Assembly (NCBI GenBank): GCA_947178445.1
Contig: CAMWYJ010000011.1
Coordinates: 1 to 64,000 of the forward strand
Direction of reading: 5' to 3'
Length of the DNA: 64,000 bases
Source: an uncultured Clostridium sp.
GTDB taxonomy: Bacteria; Bacillota; Clostridia; Lachnospirales; Lachnospiraceae
Part shown: piece after piece, positions 52,664-62,825 of the stretch
How positions within the stretch are numbered: position 1 is the first letter of the stretch
Layout: each line of letters begins with the position of its first letter
Program-made: the position numbers and the translations under genes
Notes under the pieces: model-generated
Told to the model about the DNA's origin: nothing
The model's input: the letters and a program-made list of their open reading frames with translations, nothing else
The model's database searches: none

Positions 52664-53881
52664 ATGTTGACATTAGAGAAATTTGAAGAAGCTTATAATA
52701 CCGTACAGAAGGTGGTTAACCAGACCAAATTAATTTATAGTGATTTTTTTAGTGGACAAAGTGGCAACAAGGTCTATCTAAAGCCAGAGAATCTTCAGGT
52801 GACTGGTGCCTATAAGATTCGGGGGGCATATTATAAGATTTCAACGTTGTCAGAGGAGGAACGGAGTAAGGGACTGATTACTGCATCTGCGGGAAATCAT
52901 GCCCAGGGTGTCGCCTTTGCTGCAAAAGCTTATGGTGCAAAGGCGACCATCGTCATGCCTACAACAACTCCATTAATTAAAGTAAACCGCACAAAGTCCT
53001 ATGGTGCAGAAGTAATTCTTTATGGAGATGTGTATGATGAGTCCTGCCAGTATGCCTTAGAACTTGCAGAAGACAAGGGGCTTACTTTTATTCATCCGTT
53101 TGATGATTTAGACGTTGCCTGTGGGCAAGGCTCTATTGCCATGGAAATCATTAAGGAGCTGCCGACAGTTGACTATATTTTGGTGCCAATTGGAGGTGGC
53201 GGACTGGCAACCGGTGTGTCTACCCTTGCGAAAATGCTAAATCCCCATATTAAGGTCATTGGTGTAGAGCCTGCTGGTGCTGCCTGTATGCAGGAGTCTC
53301 TGAAAAATGGGAAAGTTACAACCCTGCCGGTGGTAGATACCATTGCAGATGGTACAGCAGTAAAAACACCGGGAAGCAATATTTTCCCATATATCAAAGA
53401 AAATATTGATGAAATCATTACAGTGGACGATAGTGAACTGATTGTGGCATTTTTGGATATGCTGGAAAATCATAAGATGTTAGTAGAAAATTCAGGGCTG
53501 CTGACGGCAGCAGCAGTAAAGAAACTGCCATTTAAGGATAAAAAGGTGGTCAGCATTCTAAGTGGTGGTAATATGGATGTCATTACCTTTGCTTCTGTTG
53601 TCCAGCACGGTTTGATTGCGAGAAGCAGAATTTTTACTGTTTCTGTATTGCTTCCTGACAAGCCGGGCGAGCTTATGAATGTAAGCTCCATTATTGCAGA
53701 ATTACAGGGTAATATTATCAAGTTAGAGCATAATCAGTTTGTAAATTTAAATCGGAATGCAGCGGTGGAATTAATCATTACGATGGAGGCATTTGGACCG
53801 GAGCATAAGGAACAGATTATCCATGTATTAGCGGAGAAAGGCTACAGACCAATTGAAAAGAATCCAAAGAGTATTTATTAA
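52664..53881 (+). CDS. ilvA: Threonine ammonia-lyase (IlvA/TdcB type)
   Basis: PLP enzyme that deaminates threonine to 2-oxobutanoate, feeding isoleucine or catabolism. The 405-residue product has the PLP lysine motif TGAYKIRGAYYKI (about residue 50), ASAGNHAQGVA, the glycine loop PIGGGGLATGV, and a C-terminal ACT-like domain from about residue 325 with PDKPGELMNVSSIIAE. The single ACT domain is typical of the shorter enzyme class. CGGAGG precedes the ATG. It lies just after the MITE-like element; its promoter is not clear. Confidence 0.92.
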   Translation: MLTLEKFEEAYNTVQKVVNQTKLIYSDFFSGQSGNKVYLKPENLQVTGAYKIRGAYYKISTLSEEERSKGLITASAGNHAQGVAFAAKAYGAKATIVMPTTTPLIKVNRTKSYGAEVILYGDVYDESCQYALELAEDKGLTFIHPFDDLDVACGQGSIAMEIIKELPTVDYILVPIGGGGLATGVSTLAKMLNPHIKVIGVEPAGAACMQESLKNGKVTTLPVVDTIADGTAVKTPGSNIFPYIKENIDEIITVDDSELIVAFLDMLENHKMLVENSGLLTAAAVKKLPFKDKKVVSILSGGNMDVITFASVVQHGLIARSRIFTVSVLLPDKPGELMNVSSIIAELQGNIIKLEHNQFVNLNRNAAVELIITMEAFGPEHKEQIIHVLAEKGYRPIEKNPKSIY

Positions 53882-53917
53882 AATATGATTTATAAGTAAA
53901 AGGAGAGTATCAGTGTC

Positions 53918-55126
53918 ATGCGAAAACAGGATGAAAAGGCTTTGGGTGGTAAAATCGGCGTAGCTGTGGACTTAGGCTCTACCACCATTGCTGTGAGCTG
54001 TTTGAATCTAGCGTCAAAGGAGGAAATACTCTCTTTTTCTTTTGCCAATCCGCAGTGCCGGTATGGAGCAGATGTGATTACAAGAATCAAATACTGTGTG
54101 GAGCAGCCGGATATGCTGGAAAAGCTTGGGGAAATGGTATGGGATGCGCTTTTTCAAACACTGAAAAACAGTCTGGATGCAGAATGCGGACGGATTACCC
54201 ATATTATTATCAGTGGAAATACGTTAATGCAGCATATCTTGCGTGGGCTTCCGGTAAACGGACTTGCAGTGGCACCATTTGAACCGGTGGATTTGGGATA
54301 TTTTGAAGAAGAAGTTTTGATTAATTGGGACAGATGCAAAAGAGTATATGTAACACAAAAAGCCGAGGATATGGAAGATAACAGATGCATCGTTACCTAT
54401 CCACCTGGTTTTTCTGCTTATGTAGGTGCTGATATTTTAACGGGAGCACAATATCTGAAGTTAGGACAGCAGGAAAAGTATGAGTTGCTGATTGATTTAG
54501 GTACAAATGGTGAAATGCTGTTAATGAATAACAAACAAGGACTTGCAGCCTCGACAGCCTGCGGACCGGTTTTTGACCATGTGCTTTCCGGTGCCAAATA
54601 CGGAAGTGAAAGTATACATGCAATTTCAAATTGTGTAAAAAGGCATTTGATTGACCGTTCCGGTAAAATTACAGAACCGTTTTTTGAAAAAGGAATTGTT
54701 ATTGATAAAAACTTTGTAATCCGTCAGGAAAATGTAAGGAATTTTCAATTAGCAAAGGGGGCAGTATTTGCAGGAATCCAGTGCCTCATGAAAAAGGCTG
54801 GTATTGGAAGCGGTGATATAGAAAAGGTATATATAAGCGGAGGGCTTGGATTTTATATGGATGTAAAGGATGCCTTTGCTGTGCGTATGCTTCCGGAAAG
54901 TTTTAAGGGAAAGGTCACTGTGGCAGGTAATTCATCGCTTAATGGGGCAAAAGAGCTATTGCTTAAAGGTATGTCCTGCGATAAAGTATTGGATACAATG
55001 GAAAATGGACATGGGAAGGAAGGAATCCTTTCAGATTATGAAGCACTTTGTGAAAGAACCAAAAGCTTTGAATTGTCAAATTTGCCTGAATTTCAAAGCA
55101 TCTATATAAAGGCATTGGATTTTTAG
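53918..55126 (+). CDS. ASKHA-domain protein (RACo-like, DUF4445), without iron-sulfur domain
   Basis: The 402-residue product matches the ATPase part of reductive activators of corrinoid proteins: an actin-like fold with VAVDLGSTTIAVSCLN at the start, YPPGFSAYVGADILTG, LLIDLGTNGEMLLMNN, STACGPVFDH and YISGGLGFYMD. RACo proteins usually begin with a 2Fe-2S ferredoxin domain of about 90 residues; none is present and the upstream gap is 36 bases. A corrinoid partner is not in the window. Function as an activator is inferred from the fold. Confidence 0.82.
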   Translation: MRKQDEKALGGKIGVAVDLGSTTIAVSCLNLASKEEILSFSFANPQCRYGADVITRIKYCVEQPDMLEKLGEMVWDALFQTLKNSLDAECGRITHIIISGNTLMQHILRGLPVNGLAVAPFEPVDLGYFEEEVLINWDRCKRVYVTQKAEDMEDNRCIVTYPPGFSAYVGADILTGAQYLKLGQQEKYELLIDLGTNGEMLLMNNKQGLAASTACGPVFDHVLSGAKYGSESIHAISNCVKRHLIDRSGKITEPFFEKGIVIDKNFVIRQENVRNFQLAKGAVFAGIQCLMKKAGIGSGDIEKVYISGGLGFYMDVKDAFAVRMLPESFKGKVTVAGNSSLNGAKELLLKGMSCDKVLDTMENGHGKEGILSDYEALCERTKSFELSNLPEFQSIYIKALDF

Positions 55127-55197
55127 GGAAACATTCATAATACATAATTATTACATGGATGATACGCTGCATACAGAACATAAAGGGGATATACATT

Positions 55198-55704
55198 ATG
55201 AAAAAAGTTGAAAAATATTATAAAAGATTTTATAAAGAATTATCCAGATACAAAGCCGGAATTCATTTATTGAACAGTGGAATATCAGAGGAAAAAATCA
55301 GTAAATTTGAAGATACTTATAATATTAATTTACCATATTATTACAGAGAGTGGTTAAAGATTAACAATGGTGGAGAATTGTTTTCCGCTATGAAAGGAAC
55401 CATTTTAGCAGGAATTGCAGATTCTACCTTGCATTTTGGAAAGCTGAATGTTGCAGATAATTTTAATGTTGCAAAGCGTTTGCCAGGCATGCCAAATTAT
55501 ATGATGTTTCTTGCATGGACAAATGGCGGTGATCTGATTGGATATGACTTAAATCATACAGATCAGATGGATGGTAAAATTATATATTGGGACAGTGAGA
55601 AAAAAGAGGTGACCTCAGAGTGGGCGGATTTTGCTGAGTGGCTGGAAGATGAAATGGCATACTGGAAGGAAATAATAGATTATGACGGAAAGAAAAGGGA
55701 ATAG
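55198..55704 (+). CDS. SMI1/KNR4 (SUKH) family protein
   Basis: The 168-residue product has the SUKH fold motifs: SEEKISKFEDTYNINLPYYY, LKINNGGELF, and later YMMFLAWTNGGDLIGYDL. SUKH proteins are common immunity proteins of contact-dependent toxin systems but also occur alone. ATG 55198 with AAAGGGG upstream is chosen; the ORF opens 39 bases earlier. No toxin gene is next to it. A short 94-base gap precedes the next gene. Confidence 0.82.
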   Translation: MKKVEKYYKRFYKELSRYKAGIHLLNSGISEEKISKFEDTYNINLPYYYREWLKINNGGELFSAMKGTILAGIADSTLHFGKLNVADNFNVAKRLPGMPNYMMFLAWTNGGDLIGYDLNHTDQMDGKIIYWDSEKKEVTSEWADFAEWLEDEMAYWKEIIDYDGKKRE

Positions 55705-55798
55705 GCATGAGGTATTTAATGATTGGACGAAGTATGAACGAATGCCGGCAGAATCGAACTGCATATAAAAGAGACAGAATATGAAAATGGAGGCGCAT

Positions 55799-57598
55799 AT
55801 GAATATTCCAAGACAGTTTTATGGTATCAATTATTTGTCACGTATTTTGGGTAATTTTCAGGATGGCGAAAGTATAGAGTGTCCCAAGCTTGCATATCAT
55901 GCAATCGAGGATGTAACTCCAATCCCCCTTAAAACAAAGCCGACAGCAGCGATTTCGTTAAATGCCCAACTGATTTCTGCATTTTTACAGGAGATTTTTA
56001 CAGACCGATCATGTGCATTAGATGGTTTGGGAATATGCAGGGGAGAAAATCTGGTATTTGCCAGCTATCGTCCTCCATACAGTGACAGGAATCCACATAT
56101 CACAAATTCGACCTGTAAGACAGTCGTTGCCATTGCAGCGATGTTTGCTATTTCCGAGCATTTATTGTTAGAGGATGATCCGGTCCTGTCATTTTTTCCG
56201 GAATATGATACCTTGCTGACACCAAAGTATGTAAAACGTATGACTGTGTATCACTTGCTTACAATGACCTCCTGTTCTAAGTGTAATGAGGCTGTTTCCG
56301 TGACCGAAAAGGATTGGATAAAAGCATTTTTGCTGTCGGACTGCCAACAGGAACCGGGGAGCAAATTTATCTATAACAGCATGAACACTTATATGCTGGC
56401 AGTTATTTTAACAAAAGTTACCGGAATGAGCCTTATGGATTATTTAAAAGAGCGTTTCTTTGTACCACTTGGCATCAATCACGCAAAATGGGAGCTTTGT
56501 CCCCAGGGAATTGAACGTGGTGGATGGGGGCTGCATATTTCTATAGAGGGAATGTGTAAGATTGGATTATTTCTGGCAAATGACGGCGCATTTGGGAAAA
56601 AGCAGCTATTAAATGCCTCCTATATACGGAAGATGAAGGATACGAAAGTTTTCCAGGATGTAGACCGGTTATCAACGGGATATGGCTATCAGCTATGGCA
56701 TTTGCCACACGGATTATATATGCTAAGCGGCATGTACGGGCAGCATGTTATCATTGATGAAAAGCATAAACTTGTTGTAGCAACCAATGCCCACAATGAC
56801 AAAATGTTCCCTGATTCCGTTCTTGTTTCAAAAATTATTGCACTTATGACAGATAAAAAGCTTTATGAGCCAGCGGCCGCCTTGCAGGAAAATATCCATT
56901 ATAAGCGGCTTTTGCAGCAGGTAGATGCTTTTTCACATGGTTATGATTTAAGGAAATATTCGGCAAAAATACCATATACTGCTTATCATTTTACAATGCT
57001 TAAGCAGCACAAACAGGAAATTGCAAGGCTTTCAGAGCTGCTTCACATCTTTGAAGGAAAACGGCTCCATGTGGATCAGGCAACTTTTAAGCTGTTTCCA
57101 TATATGCTGCAGGGAATGTATCAGTGTCCTCCGTTTCATGTGACAGATATTGCATTCCGTAAGACAGAATCCACGTGGAAGTTATGTTTATACAAGGAAA
57201 AGAGTAAAAAGGAGACTGAGAAAATCCGGGAAAAAATGATAATAGAAGCCGGATTGGACGAATATTACCACCAAAACATAATGCTCGGGGAAGAAGAAAA
57301 AGAAATTGCAGTGAAGGCATATCCGGCAATGGATGAGGATGGACATGATGTGGTATTTGTGGAGATTGTTTTTCCGGATGCAGGATTTAGCCGTGTTATT
57401 AAATTCTTTCTGTTAGAAGACCGGATTGGCATTGAATGTTTAGAATATCCGGATATGCGGGGAATTGTGGAACAGGTATTATATGGAGAAACCCTGCTTG
57501 CAGGAACGAAGATTGATCTTACGGATAAACTGCCACAGAGTGTCCGCCTGTTTTTAGAGCACGAGGTGGAACCGAGAGTGCATGGGTATTTCCGATAG
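55799..57598 (+). CDS. Serine hydrolase (class C beta-lactamase family) with C-terminal extension
   Basis: The 599-residue product has a beta-lactamase/transpeptidase-like N-terminal half with the SxxK motif NSTCKTVVAIA (about residue 105) and YNSMNTYMLAV (YxN motif, about 195). The second half (about 370-599) is a beta-rich domain not recognised. No signal peptide is seen, so it may be cytoplasmic. ATG 55799 with GGAGG six bases upstream is chosen over 55781. It may act on a D-amino-acid ester or peptide; substrate unknown. Confidence 0.82.
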   Translation: MNIPRQFYGINYLSRILGNFQDGESIECPKLAYHAIEDVTPIPLKTKPTAAISLNAQLISAFLQEIFTDRSCALDGLGICRGENLVFASYRPPYSDRNPHITNSTCKTVVAIAAMFAISEHLLLEDDPVLSFFPEYDTLLTPKYVKRMTVYHLLTMTSCSKCNEAVSVTEKDWIKAFLLSDCQQEPGSKFIYNSMNTYMLAVILTKVTGMSLMDYLKERFFVPLGINHAKWELCPQGIERGGWGLHISIEGMCKIGLFLANDGAFGKKQLLNASYIRKMKDTKVFQDVDRLSTGYGYQLWHLPHGLYMLSGMYGQHVIIDEKHKLVVATNAHNDKMFPDSVLVSKIIALMTDKKLYEPAAALQENIHYKRLLQQVDAFSHGYDLRKYSAKIPYTAYHFTMLKQHKQEIARLSELLHIFEGKRLHVDQATFKLFPYMLQGMYQCPPFHVTDIAFRKTESTWKLCLYKEKSKKETEKIREKMIIEAGLDEYYHQNIMLGEEEKEIAVKAYPAMDEDGHDVVFVEIVFPDAGFSRVIKFFLLEDRIGIECLEYPDMRGIVEQVLYGETLLAGTKIDLTDKLPQSVRLFLEHEVEPRVHGYFR

Positions 57599-57673
57599 AA
57601 AAAATGCGGGAGTTTGTTTTTGTGTTTCATCAAAAGAGGATAGCAAGATCATCCATATCTTGTATATTTTTCT

Positions 57674-57701
57674 TTGAGATTTCCATAAAGTGTGCTATAA
57701 T
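57674..57701 (+). promoter_or_regulatory. Promoter of the metallohydrolase gene
   Basis: -35 TTGAGA (57674-57679), 16-base spacer, -10 TATAAT (57696-57701) preceded by TGC. This excludes the in-frame ATG at 57690 as the start of the next gene. Confidence 0.8.
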
Positions 57702-57737
57702 GTGAACACTTTATCAGATAATGTACAGGAGATAATC

Positions 57738-58535
57738 ATGAGACTTTGCAGTTTGTATAGCGGCAGCAGTGGGAATTCCATATATGTTGGTTCCGATAAT
57801 ACCCATATTTTAGTGGATATCGGAATGAGTACAAAGAAGATTGTCGGGGCACTTCATGAAATTTCGTTAAAACCGGAGGATATTGATGCAATTCTCATCA
57901 CCCATGAGCATACGGACCATATTGCAGGTTTGGGTGTTTTTTTGCGGAAATATGGTATTCCAGTGTACGGTACGAACAAAACTTTAGAAGCAGTCAGTCA
58001 TTACAGCAATCTTGGGAAGGTGGATTTTTCGCTGTTTCACGGTATTGAGCCGGAGGAAAGCTTCCAGATTGATGATCTGTGGGTGAAGCCGATCAGCACA
58101 TGGCATGATGCGGCAGATCCGGTTTGTTATACATTGACAGATGGAAATAAAAAGGTATCGATTGCCACTGATTTAGGTGATTATGATGAACACATTGTGG
58201 ATTCTTTATCTGGTGCTGATGCAATGCTGATTGAGGCAAACCATGATATACGCATGTTGGAGGTTGGACCTTATCCATATCAATTAAAACAAAGAATCCT
58301 AAGCAAGCACGGGCATTTATCCAATGAGAGAGGCGGACAGCTTGTCAGAGCTTTGTTAAATGACCACATTAAGGGGATATATCTGGGACATTTGAGCAAG
58401 GAGAATAATTATCCGGAGCTTGCCTTTGAGGCGGTCAAAGCCGAACTGTTTGGTAACCCGTACAGTAACGATTGCAGGGATTTTAATATGTCGGTAGCTT
58501 GCAGGAGTGAGTGTTCCGCATTGATTGAATGCTAA
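57738..58535 (+). CDS. MBL-fold metallohydrolase, WalJ/YycJ-like
   Basis: The 265-residue product starts MRLCSLYSGSSGNSIYVG and has the metal motif LITHEHTDHIAGL (HxHxDH) and a later GHLSNERGG and YLGHLSKENN, typical of YycJ/WalJ proteins, which have exonuclease activity. ATG 57738 is preceded by GGAG and lies 36 bases after the -10 element. In Bacillus, walJ belongs to the walRK operon; here walRK is absent from the window. Identity as WalJ is probable rather than certain. Confidence 0.85.
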   Translation: MRLCSLYSGSSGNSIYVGSDNTHILVDIGMSTKKIVGALHEISLKPEDIDAILITHEHTDHIAGLGVFLRKYGIPVYGTNKTLEAVSHYSNLGKVDFSLFHGIEPEESFQIDDLWVKPISTWHDAADPVCYTLTDGNKKVSIATDLGDYDEHIVDSLSGADAMLIEANHDIRMLEVGPYPYQLKQRILSKHGHLSNERGGQLVRALLNDHIKGIYLGHLSKENNYPELAFEAVKAELFGNPYSNDCRDFNMSVACRSECSALIEC

Positions 58536-58639
58536 TAGAATATTTATCATATAGACGATACAGTAAATATTTCCCGTATCATGCGGGTCTAGGCGTAATG
58601 ACGTCTTAATATATACATATAAAGAGAGAGGAAAAAGAC

Positions 58640-58912
58640 ATGAAAAAAACAGTTATTTCAGTAGTAGGCAAGGATAAAGTAGGTATCATTTTTAATGTTT
58701 GCAAGTATCTTGCAGGCAATCAGATTAATATTTTAGATATTGCACAGACCATTGTTCAGGACTGGTTTAACATGATTATGGTGGTAAATATTCAGGATTC
58801 CCACAAAGATTTTTCAACGATTGCTTCTGAGCTTAAGCAGATTGGCGATGAGATTGGCGTCAATATCACCTTGCAGAAGGAAGAGATTTTTGATATGATG
58901 CACAGACTGTAG
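58640..58912 (+). CDS. ACT-domain protein (UPF0237)
   Basis: The 90-residue product is one ACT domain beginning [23 protein letters not shown] domains usually bind amino acids or similar small ligands. It stands 82 bases before the UPF0210 gene, a known pairing, so the two are likely to work together. GAGAGGAAAAAG precedes the ATG. Confidence 0.88.
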   Translation: MKKTVISVVGKDKVGIIFNVCKYLAGNQINILDIAQTIVQDWFNMIMVVNIQDSHKDFSTIASELKQIGDEIGVNITLQKEEIFDMMHRL

Positions 58913-58994
58913 CCAGCGGCATATATCGGGAGATATAAGCTACAGTATTTATATTCGTATAGAAAAGATTTTAGAAAGTTACGAGGATTCAACT

Positions 58995-60359
58995 ATGATT
59001 AATATAAATGAAGTTATTGAAACAAATAACATGATTCATGAGGATAACTTGGATGTGCGGACGATTACCATGGGAATCTCCCTGCTTGACTGCATGTCAG
59101 CAGATTTGAAGGAAACCTGTGATAAAGTTTATGAAAAGATTACATCATCTGCAAAGGATCTGGTAAAGGTTGGTAAGGAATTAGAGATGGAATTTGGGAT
59201 TCCGATTGTAAATAAACGTATTTCACTGACACCGATTGCCATGATTGGAAGTGCCTGCTGCAAGTCGAGTGATGATTATGTAGAGATTGCAAAGGTTATT
59301 GATGCTGCTGCAAAAACACTTGGGGTAAATTTTATTGGCGGATATTCTGCATTGGTTTCAAAAGGTATGACACAGTATGACGAGATGCTGATCCGTTCCA
59401 TTCCAAGGGCACTGTCTGAGACAGATTTTGTGTGCAGCAGTGTAAATGTTGGCTCTACTAAGACAGGGCTTAATATGGATGCTGTAAAGCTAATCGGAGA
59501 AATTGTAAAAGAGTGTGCCGTACTTACTGCTGACCGTGATTGTATCGGACCAGCCAAGTTTGTTGTATTTTGCAATGCTCCGGATGATAACCCGTTTATG
59601 GCGGGAGCGTTCCACGGTGTAACGGAGGCTGACCGTATTATCAATGTAGGTGTATCTGGTCCTGGTGTTGTAAAAAGAGCATTGGAACGGGTGCGCGGTG
59701 AGAATTTTGAGGTGCTTTGTGAAACAATCAAGAAAACAGCATTTAAGGTAACCCGTGTCGGACAGCTTGTTGCAAAGGAAGCTTCTAAGCGTCTTGGCAT
59801 TCCGTTTGGCATTATTGATTTGTCTTTAGCTCCGACTCCTGCGGTTGGTGACAGCGTGGGTGAGATTTTAGAGGAAATTGGTTTGGAATATGCAGGAGCT
59901 CCAGGTACAACCGCTGCCCTTGCCCTGTTAAATGACCAGGTAAAGAAAGGCGGTGTTATGGCTTCTTCTTATGTTGGTGGTCTTTCAGGTGCATTTATCC
60001 CAGTTTCGGAGGACCAGAGGATGATTGATGCTGTAAGCTGTGGCGCACTTACGCTGGAGAAGCTTGAGGCTATGACCTGTGTATGTTCCGTAGGCCTTGA
60101 CATGATTGCGATTCCGGGAGATACGAAGGCAACTACGATTTCCGGTATCATTGCAGATGAGATGGCAATTGGCATGGTAAACCAGAAAACCACGGCAGTG
60201 CGTATTATTCCGGCAATTGACAAGAAAGAAGGAGAGACCTTAGAGTTTGGTGGTCTGCTTGGATATGCACCAGTTATGAAGGTAAACAATTATAGCTGTG
60301 ATGCATTTATTAACCGGGGAGGACGGATTCCTGCACCGATTCACAGTTTTAAAAATTAA
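58995..60359 (+). CDS. UPF0210 / PFL family protein (DUF711)
   Basis: The 454-residue product matches the PFL-like DUF711 family: an N-terminal [13 protein letters not shown], and later [21 protein letters not shown] and [11 protein letters not shown]. The family is structurally related to glycyl-radical enzymes but lacks their usual activating motif, and its function is unsettled. The ACT-domain gene precedes it. A terminator follows 21 bases after the stop. Length is normal for the family. Confidence 0.93.
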   Translation: MININEVIETNNMIHEDNLDVRTITMGISLLDCMSADLKETCDKVYEKITSSAKDLVKVGKELEMEFGIPIVNKRISLTPIAMIGSACCKSSDDYVEIAKVIDAAAKTLGVNFIGGYSALVSKGMTQYDEMLIRSIPRALSETDFVCSSVNVGSTKTGLNMDAVKLIGEIVKECAVLTADRDCIGPAKFVVFCNAPDDNPFMAGAFHGVTEADRIINVGVSGPGVVKRALERVRGENFEVLCETIKKTAFKVTRVGQLVAKEASKRLGIPFGIIDLSLAPTPAVGDSVGEILEEIGLEYAGAPGTTAALALLNDQVKKGGVMASSYVGGLSGAFIPVSEDQRMIDAVSCGALTLEKLEAMTCVCSVGLDMIAIPGDTKATTISGIIADEMAIGMVNQKTTAVRIIPAIDKKEGETLEFGGLLGYAPVMKVNNYSCDAFINRGGRIPAPIHSFKN

Positions 60360-60380
60360 TCATATAAATACAGTGTTAAG

Positions 60381-60416
60381 AAGGGGTAGTTTCCTTTTCC
60401 AGGAAACAACCCCTTT
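60381..60416 (+). terminator. Terminator after the UPF0210 gene
   Basis: AAGGGGTAGTTTCC (60381-60394) pairs with GGAAACAACCCCTT (60402-60415), 13 of 14 paired, seven-base loop, followed by a short T run. Confidence 0.75.
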
Positions 60417-60510
60417 AACAATAAAACCAGAAAGATGGTTTCAGTGTCAGAAGGACATTTTAAGCATATTTCATATGCCAGGCAGCATATACTGCTGATA
60501 AGTACAACTT

Positions 60511-60903
60511 ATGGAGAACAAATTGAACGAGGCTTATCAGGAGGTAAGAGAGCAGCTGCGCCGTCAGCATGCCATGAATAAAAATGAAGTGCATGGAAAG
60601 GAAATACCGGCAATTCGTTCGAATTATTACAAGAATGATTCTGCAGATACACAGGGCGATTATGGTATGACATTTTCTTTTAAATTTAAAATATTTGTAT
60701 TTTTATGTGCTGTTATGCTTTTTTCCTGTTATCTCTATGGAGGACAGGATATCAAAAAAGGTGCATCCATGGCATACCATGAGCTACGCACCGCAGTGTC
60801 TATACTAGAGGAGGAAGAACCACTGGTCAAAGAGGTTGTCGGATACTGCAGGGAGGGATATCACTGGATGAGGGATATTGCACAGGAGTACATAGATGAA
60901 TAG
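60511..60903 (+). CDS. Small single-pass membrane protein, unknown function
   Basis: The 130-residue product has a hydrophilic N-terminus (about 1-55), one membrane helix (about 58-78) and an acidic C-terminal part with predicted helices. No known domain is recognised. It begins 94 bases after the preceding terminator and ends 56 bases before the radical SAM gene. The start ATG has only a weak ribosome binding site, so the N-terminus is not secure. Confidence 0.62.
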   Translation: MENKLNEAYQEVREQLRRQHAMNKNEVHGKEIPAIRSNYYKNDSADTQGDYGMTFSFKFKIFVFLCAVMLFSCYLYGGQDIKKGASMAYHELRTAVSILEEEEPLVKEVVGYCREGYHWMRDIAQEYIDE

Positions 60904-60959
60904 TAGATATGAATAACATCGTGAATAATGGAAGTAGGAACATTTTATAAGGAGAAAAT

Positions 60960-62825
60960 ATGAGTAAATTAGCACTTTCGGATGAAATTTTAATGAAAAT
61001 TGAAAAACCGGCAAGATATATTGGCGGAGAAGTGAATATGGTAAAAAAGGATTTGAAAGAAGTTGACATCCGTTTTTGCATGTGTTTTCCAGATGTATAT
61101 GAGATTGGGATGAGCCATCTTGGAATCCAGATTTTATATGATATGTTTAATAAAATGGAAGGTGTTTACTGTGAGCGTGTCTATTCCCCGTGGCCGGACC
61201 TTGATAAAATCATGCGGGAGAGAAAGATTCCTCTGTTTTCGCTAGAAACCCAGTCACCGATTAAGAATTTTGATTTTCTCGGCATTACATTACAGTATGA
61301 AATGTGTTATACCAATGTTTTGCAGATTCTGGATTTATCCGGCATACCGGTATGGTCAAAGGACAGAACATTAGAAGATCCCATCGTTTTTGGTGGCGGA
61401 CCATGCAGTTATAATCCGGAACCCATTGCAGAATTTTTTGATGTGTTTTATATCGGTGAGGGTGAAACACGGTATGATGATGTATTTACCGTTTACCGGA
61501 ACATGCGGGATGCCAATTGCAGCAGAGAGGATATTTTACATGCAATTTCTAAAATTCCCGGCATGTATGTACCATCCATGTACGAAACAACCTATAATGC
61601 AGATGAAACGATTGAAAGCTTTAAACCGAGATATGAGGACGTTCCAGAAACTATTACAAAAGAGATTGTATTGGATTTTGATAAGGTATCTTATCCGACC
61701 AAACCACTCGTACCATTTATACAGGTAACACAGGACCGGGTCACATTGGAAATTATGCGTGGTTGTATCCGAGGCTGCCGTTTTTGCCAGGCAGGAATGA
61801 TTTACCGTCCGACACGTCAGAAGAATCTGGAAACAATTAAAGGTTACGCAAAAGAGATGCTGGAATCAACAGGACATGAAGAAATCACTTTAAGCTCTCT
61901 AAGCTCATCGGATTATGAATGTTTAAAGGAGCTTACCTATTTTCTGATTGATGAGATGGAGGATAATCATGTAAATATTTCCCTGCCATCCCTCCGCATC
62001 GATTCCTTTGCATTGGATGTGATGCAGAAGGTGCAGGATATCAAGAAAAGTTCCTTAACCTTTGCACCGGAGGCCGGAACCCAGAGGCTGCGTGATGTAA
62101 TCAACAAAGGCTTGACGGAAGAAGTCATTTTGAATGGTTCCATGGAGGCATTTAAGGGTGGGTGGAATAAGGTGAAGTTTTACTTCATGTTAGGGCTTCC
62201 AACGGAGACAATGGAGGACGCAGAAGGGATTCCTGCCCTTTGTGAAAAAGTGGCAGAGGCTTATTACACCATTCCCAAAGAGGAGCGTAACGGTAAAATC
62301 AATATTACCGCCTCCTCATCCTTTTTTGTGCCCAAGCCCTTCACACCGTTTCAGTGGGCACCGATGTTAGATCCTGAGACCTATATAGAGCGTGCACACC
62401 ATGTAAAGGATACCTTCCGTGAGCAGTTGAATAGCAAAGCCATGAAGTACCAATACCATGACACTTATGTATCGGTGCTAGAGGGAGTGCTTGCCCGTGG
62501 AGACCGCAGGCTTTCCAAGGTCTTATATGATGTGTACATGGATGGCGGTATTTTTGATGCGTGGACAGAGTTTTTTGATAATGACCGCTGGATGAGAGCC
62601 TTTGAAAAAAATGGAATCGTAAAAGAATTTTATACGACTAGGGAACGTGACATAGACGAAAAGCTTCCCTGGGATTTTATCGATATCGGCGTGACAAAGC
62701 ATTTTTTAGTACAGGAATGGGAGCGTGCAAAGCAGGGGCTTGTAACACCAAACTGCCGGGAAAAATGCTCCGGCTGTGGTGCAGCCAAGTTTAGAGGAGG
62801 TGTATGCTTTGAAGGTAAGAATTAA
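60960..62825 (+). CDS. B12-binding-type radical SAM protein (TIGR03960-like)
   Basis: The 621-residue product has an N-terminal cobalamin-binding-like domain (about residues 30-180), the radical SAM core with the Fe-S cysteines in MRGCIRGCRFCQAG (CxxxCxxC, near residue 265), and a C-terminal cysteine motif CREKCSGCGAAKF. It matches the TIGR03960 family, which in many Firmicutes is paired with a DUF2344 protein, as it is here. AAGGAG precedes the ATG. The substrate is unknown; neighbouring family members are often linked with ribosome or RNase genes, which cannot be checked in this window. Confidence 0.9.
   Translation: MSKLALSDEILMKIEKPARYIGGEVNMVKKDLKEVDIRFCMCFPDVYEIGMSHLGIQILYDMFNKMEGVYCERVYSPWPDLDKIMRERKIPLFSLETQSPIKNFDFLGITLQYEMCYTNVLQILDLSGIPVWSKDRTLEDPIVFGGGPCSYNPEPIAEFFDVFYIGEGETRYDDVFTVYRNMRDANCSREDILHAISKIPGMYVPSMYETTYNADETIESFKPRYEDVPETITKEIVLDFDKVSYPTKPLVPFIQVTQDRVTLEIMRGCIRGCRFCQAGMIYRPTRQKNLETIKGYAKEMLESTGHEEITLSSLSSSDYECLKELTYFLIDEMEDNHVNISLPSLRIDSFALDVMQKVQDIKKSSLTFAPEAGTQRLRDVINKGLTEEVILNGSMEAFKGGWNKVKFYFMLGLPTETMEDAEGIPALCEKVAEAYYTIPKEERNGKINITASSSFFVPKPFTPFQWAPMLDPETYIERAHHVKDTFREQLNSKAMKYQYHDTYVSVLEGVLARGDRRLSKVLYDVYMDGGIFDAWTEFFDNDRWMRAFEKNGIVKEFYTTRERDIDEKLPWDFIDIGVTKHFLVQEWERAKQGLVTPNCREKCSGCGAAKFRGGVCFEGKN

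Noticed and set aside
57690-57737. ATG at 57690 as start of the metallohydrolase
   Set aside because: It lies between the -35 and -10 boxes of a clear promoter; ATG 57738 has a good binding site and the family N-terminus.
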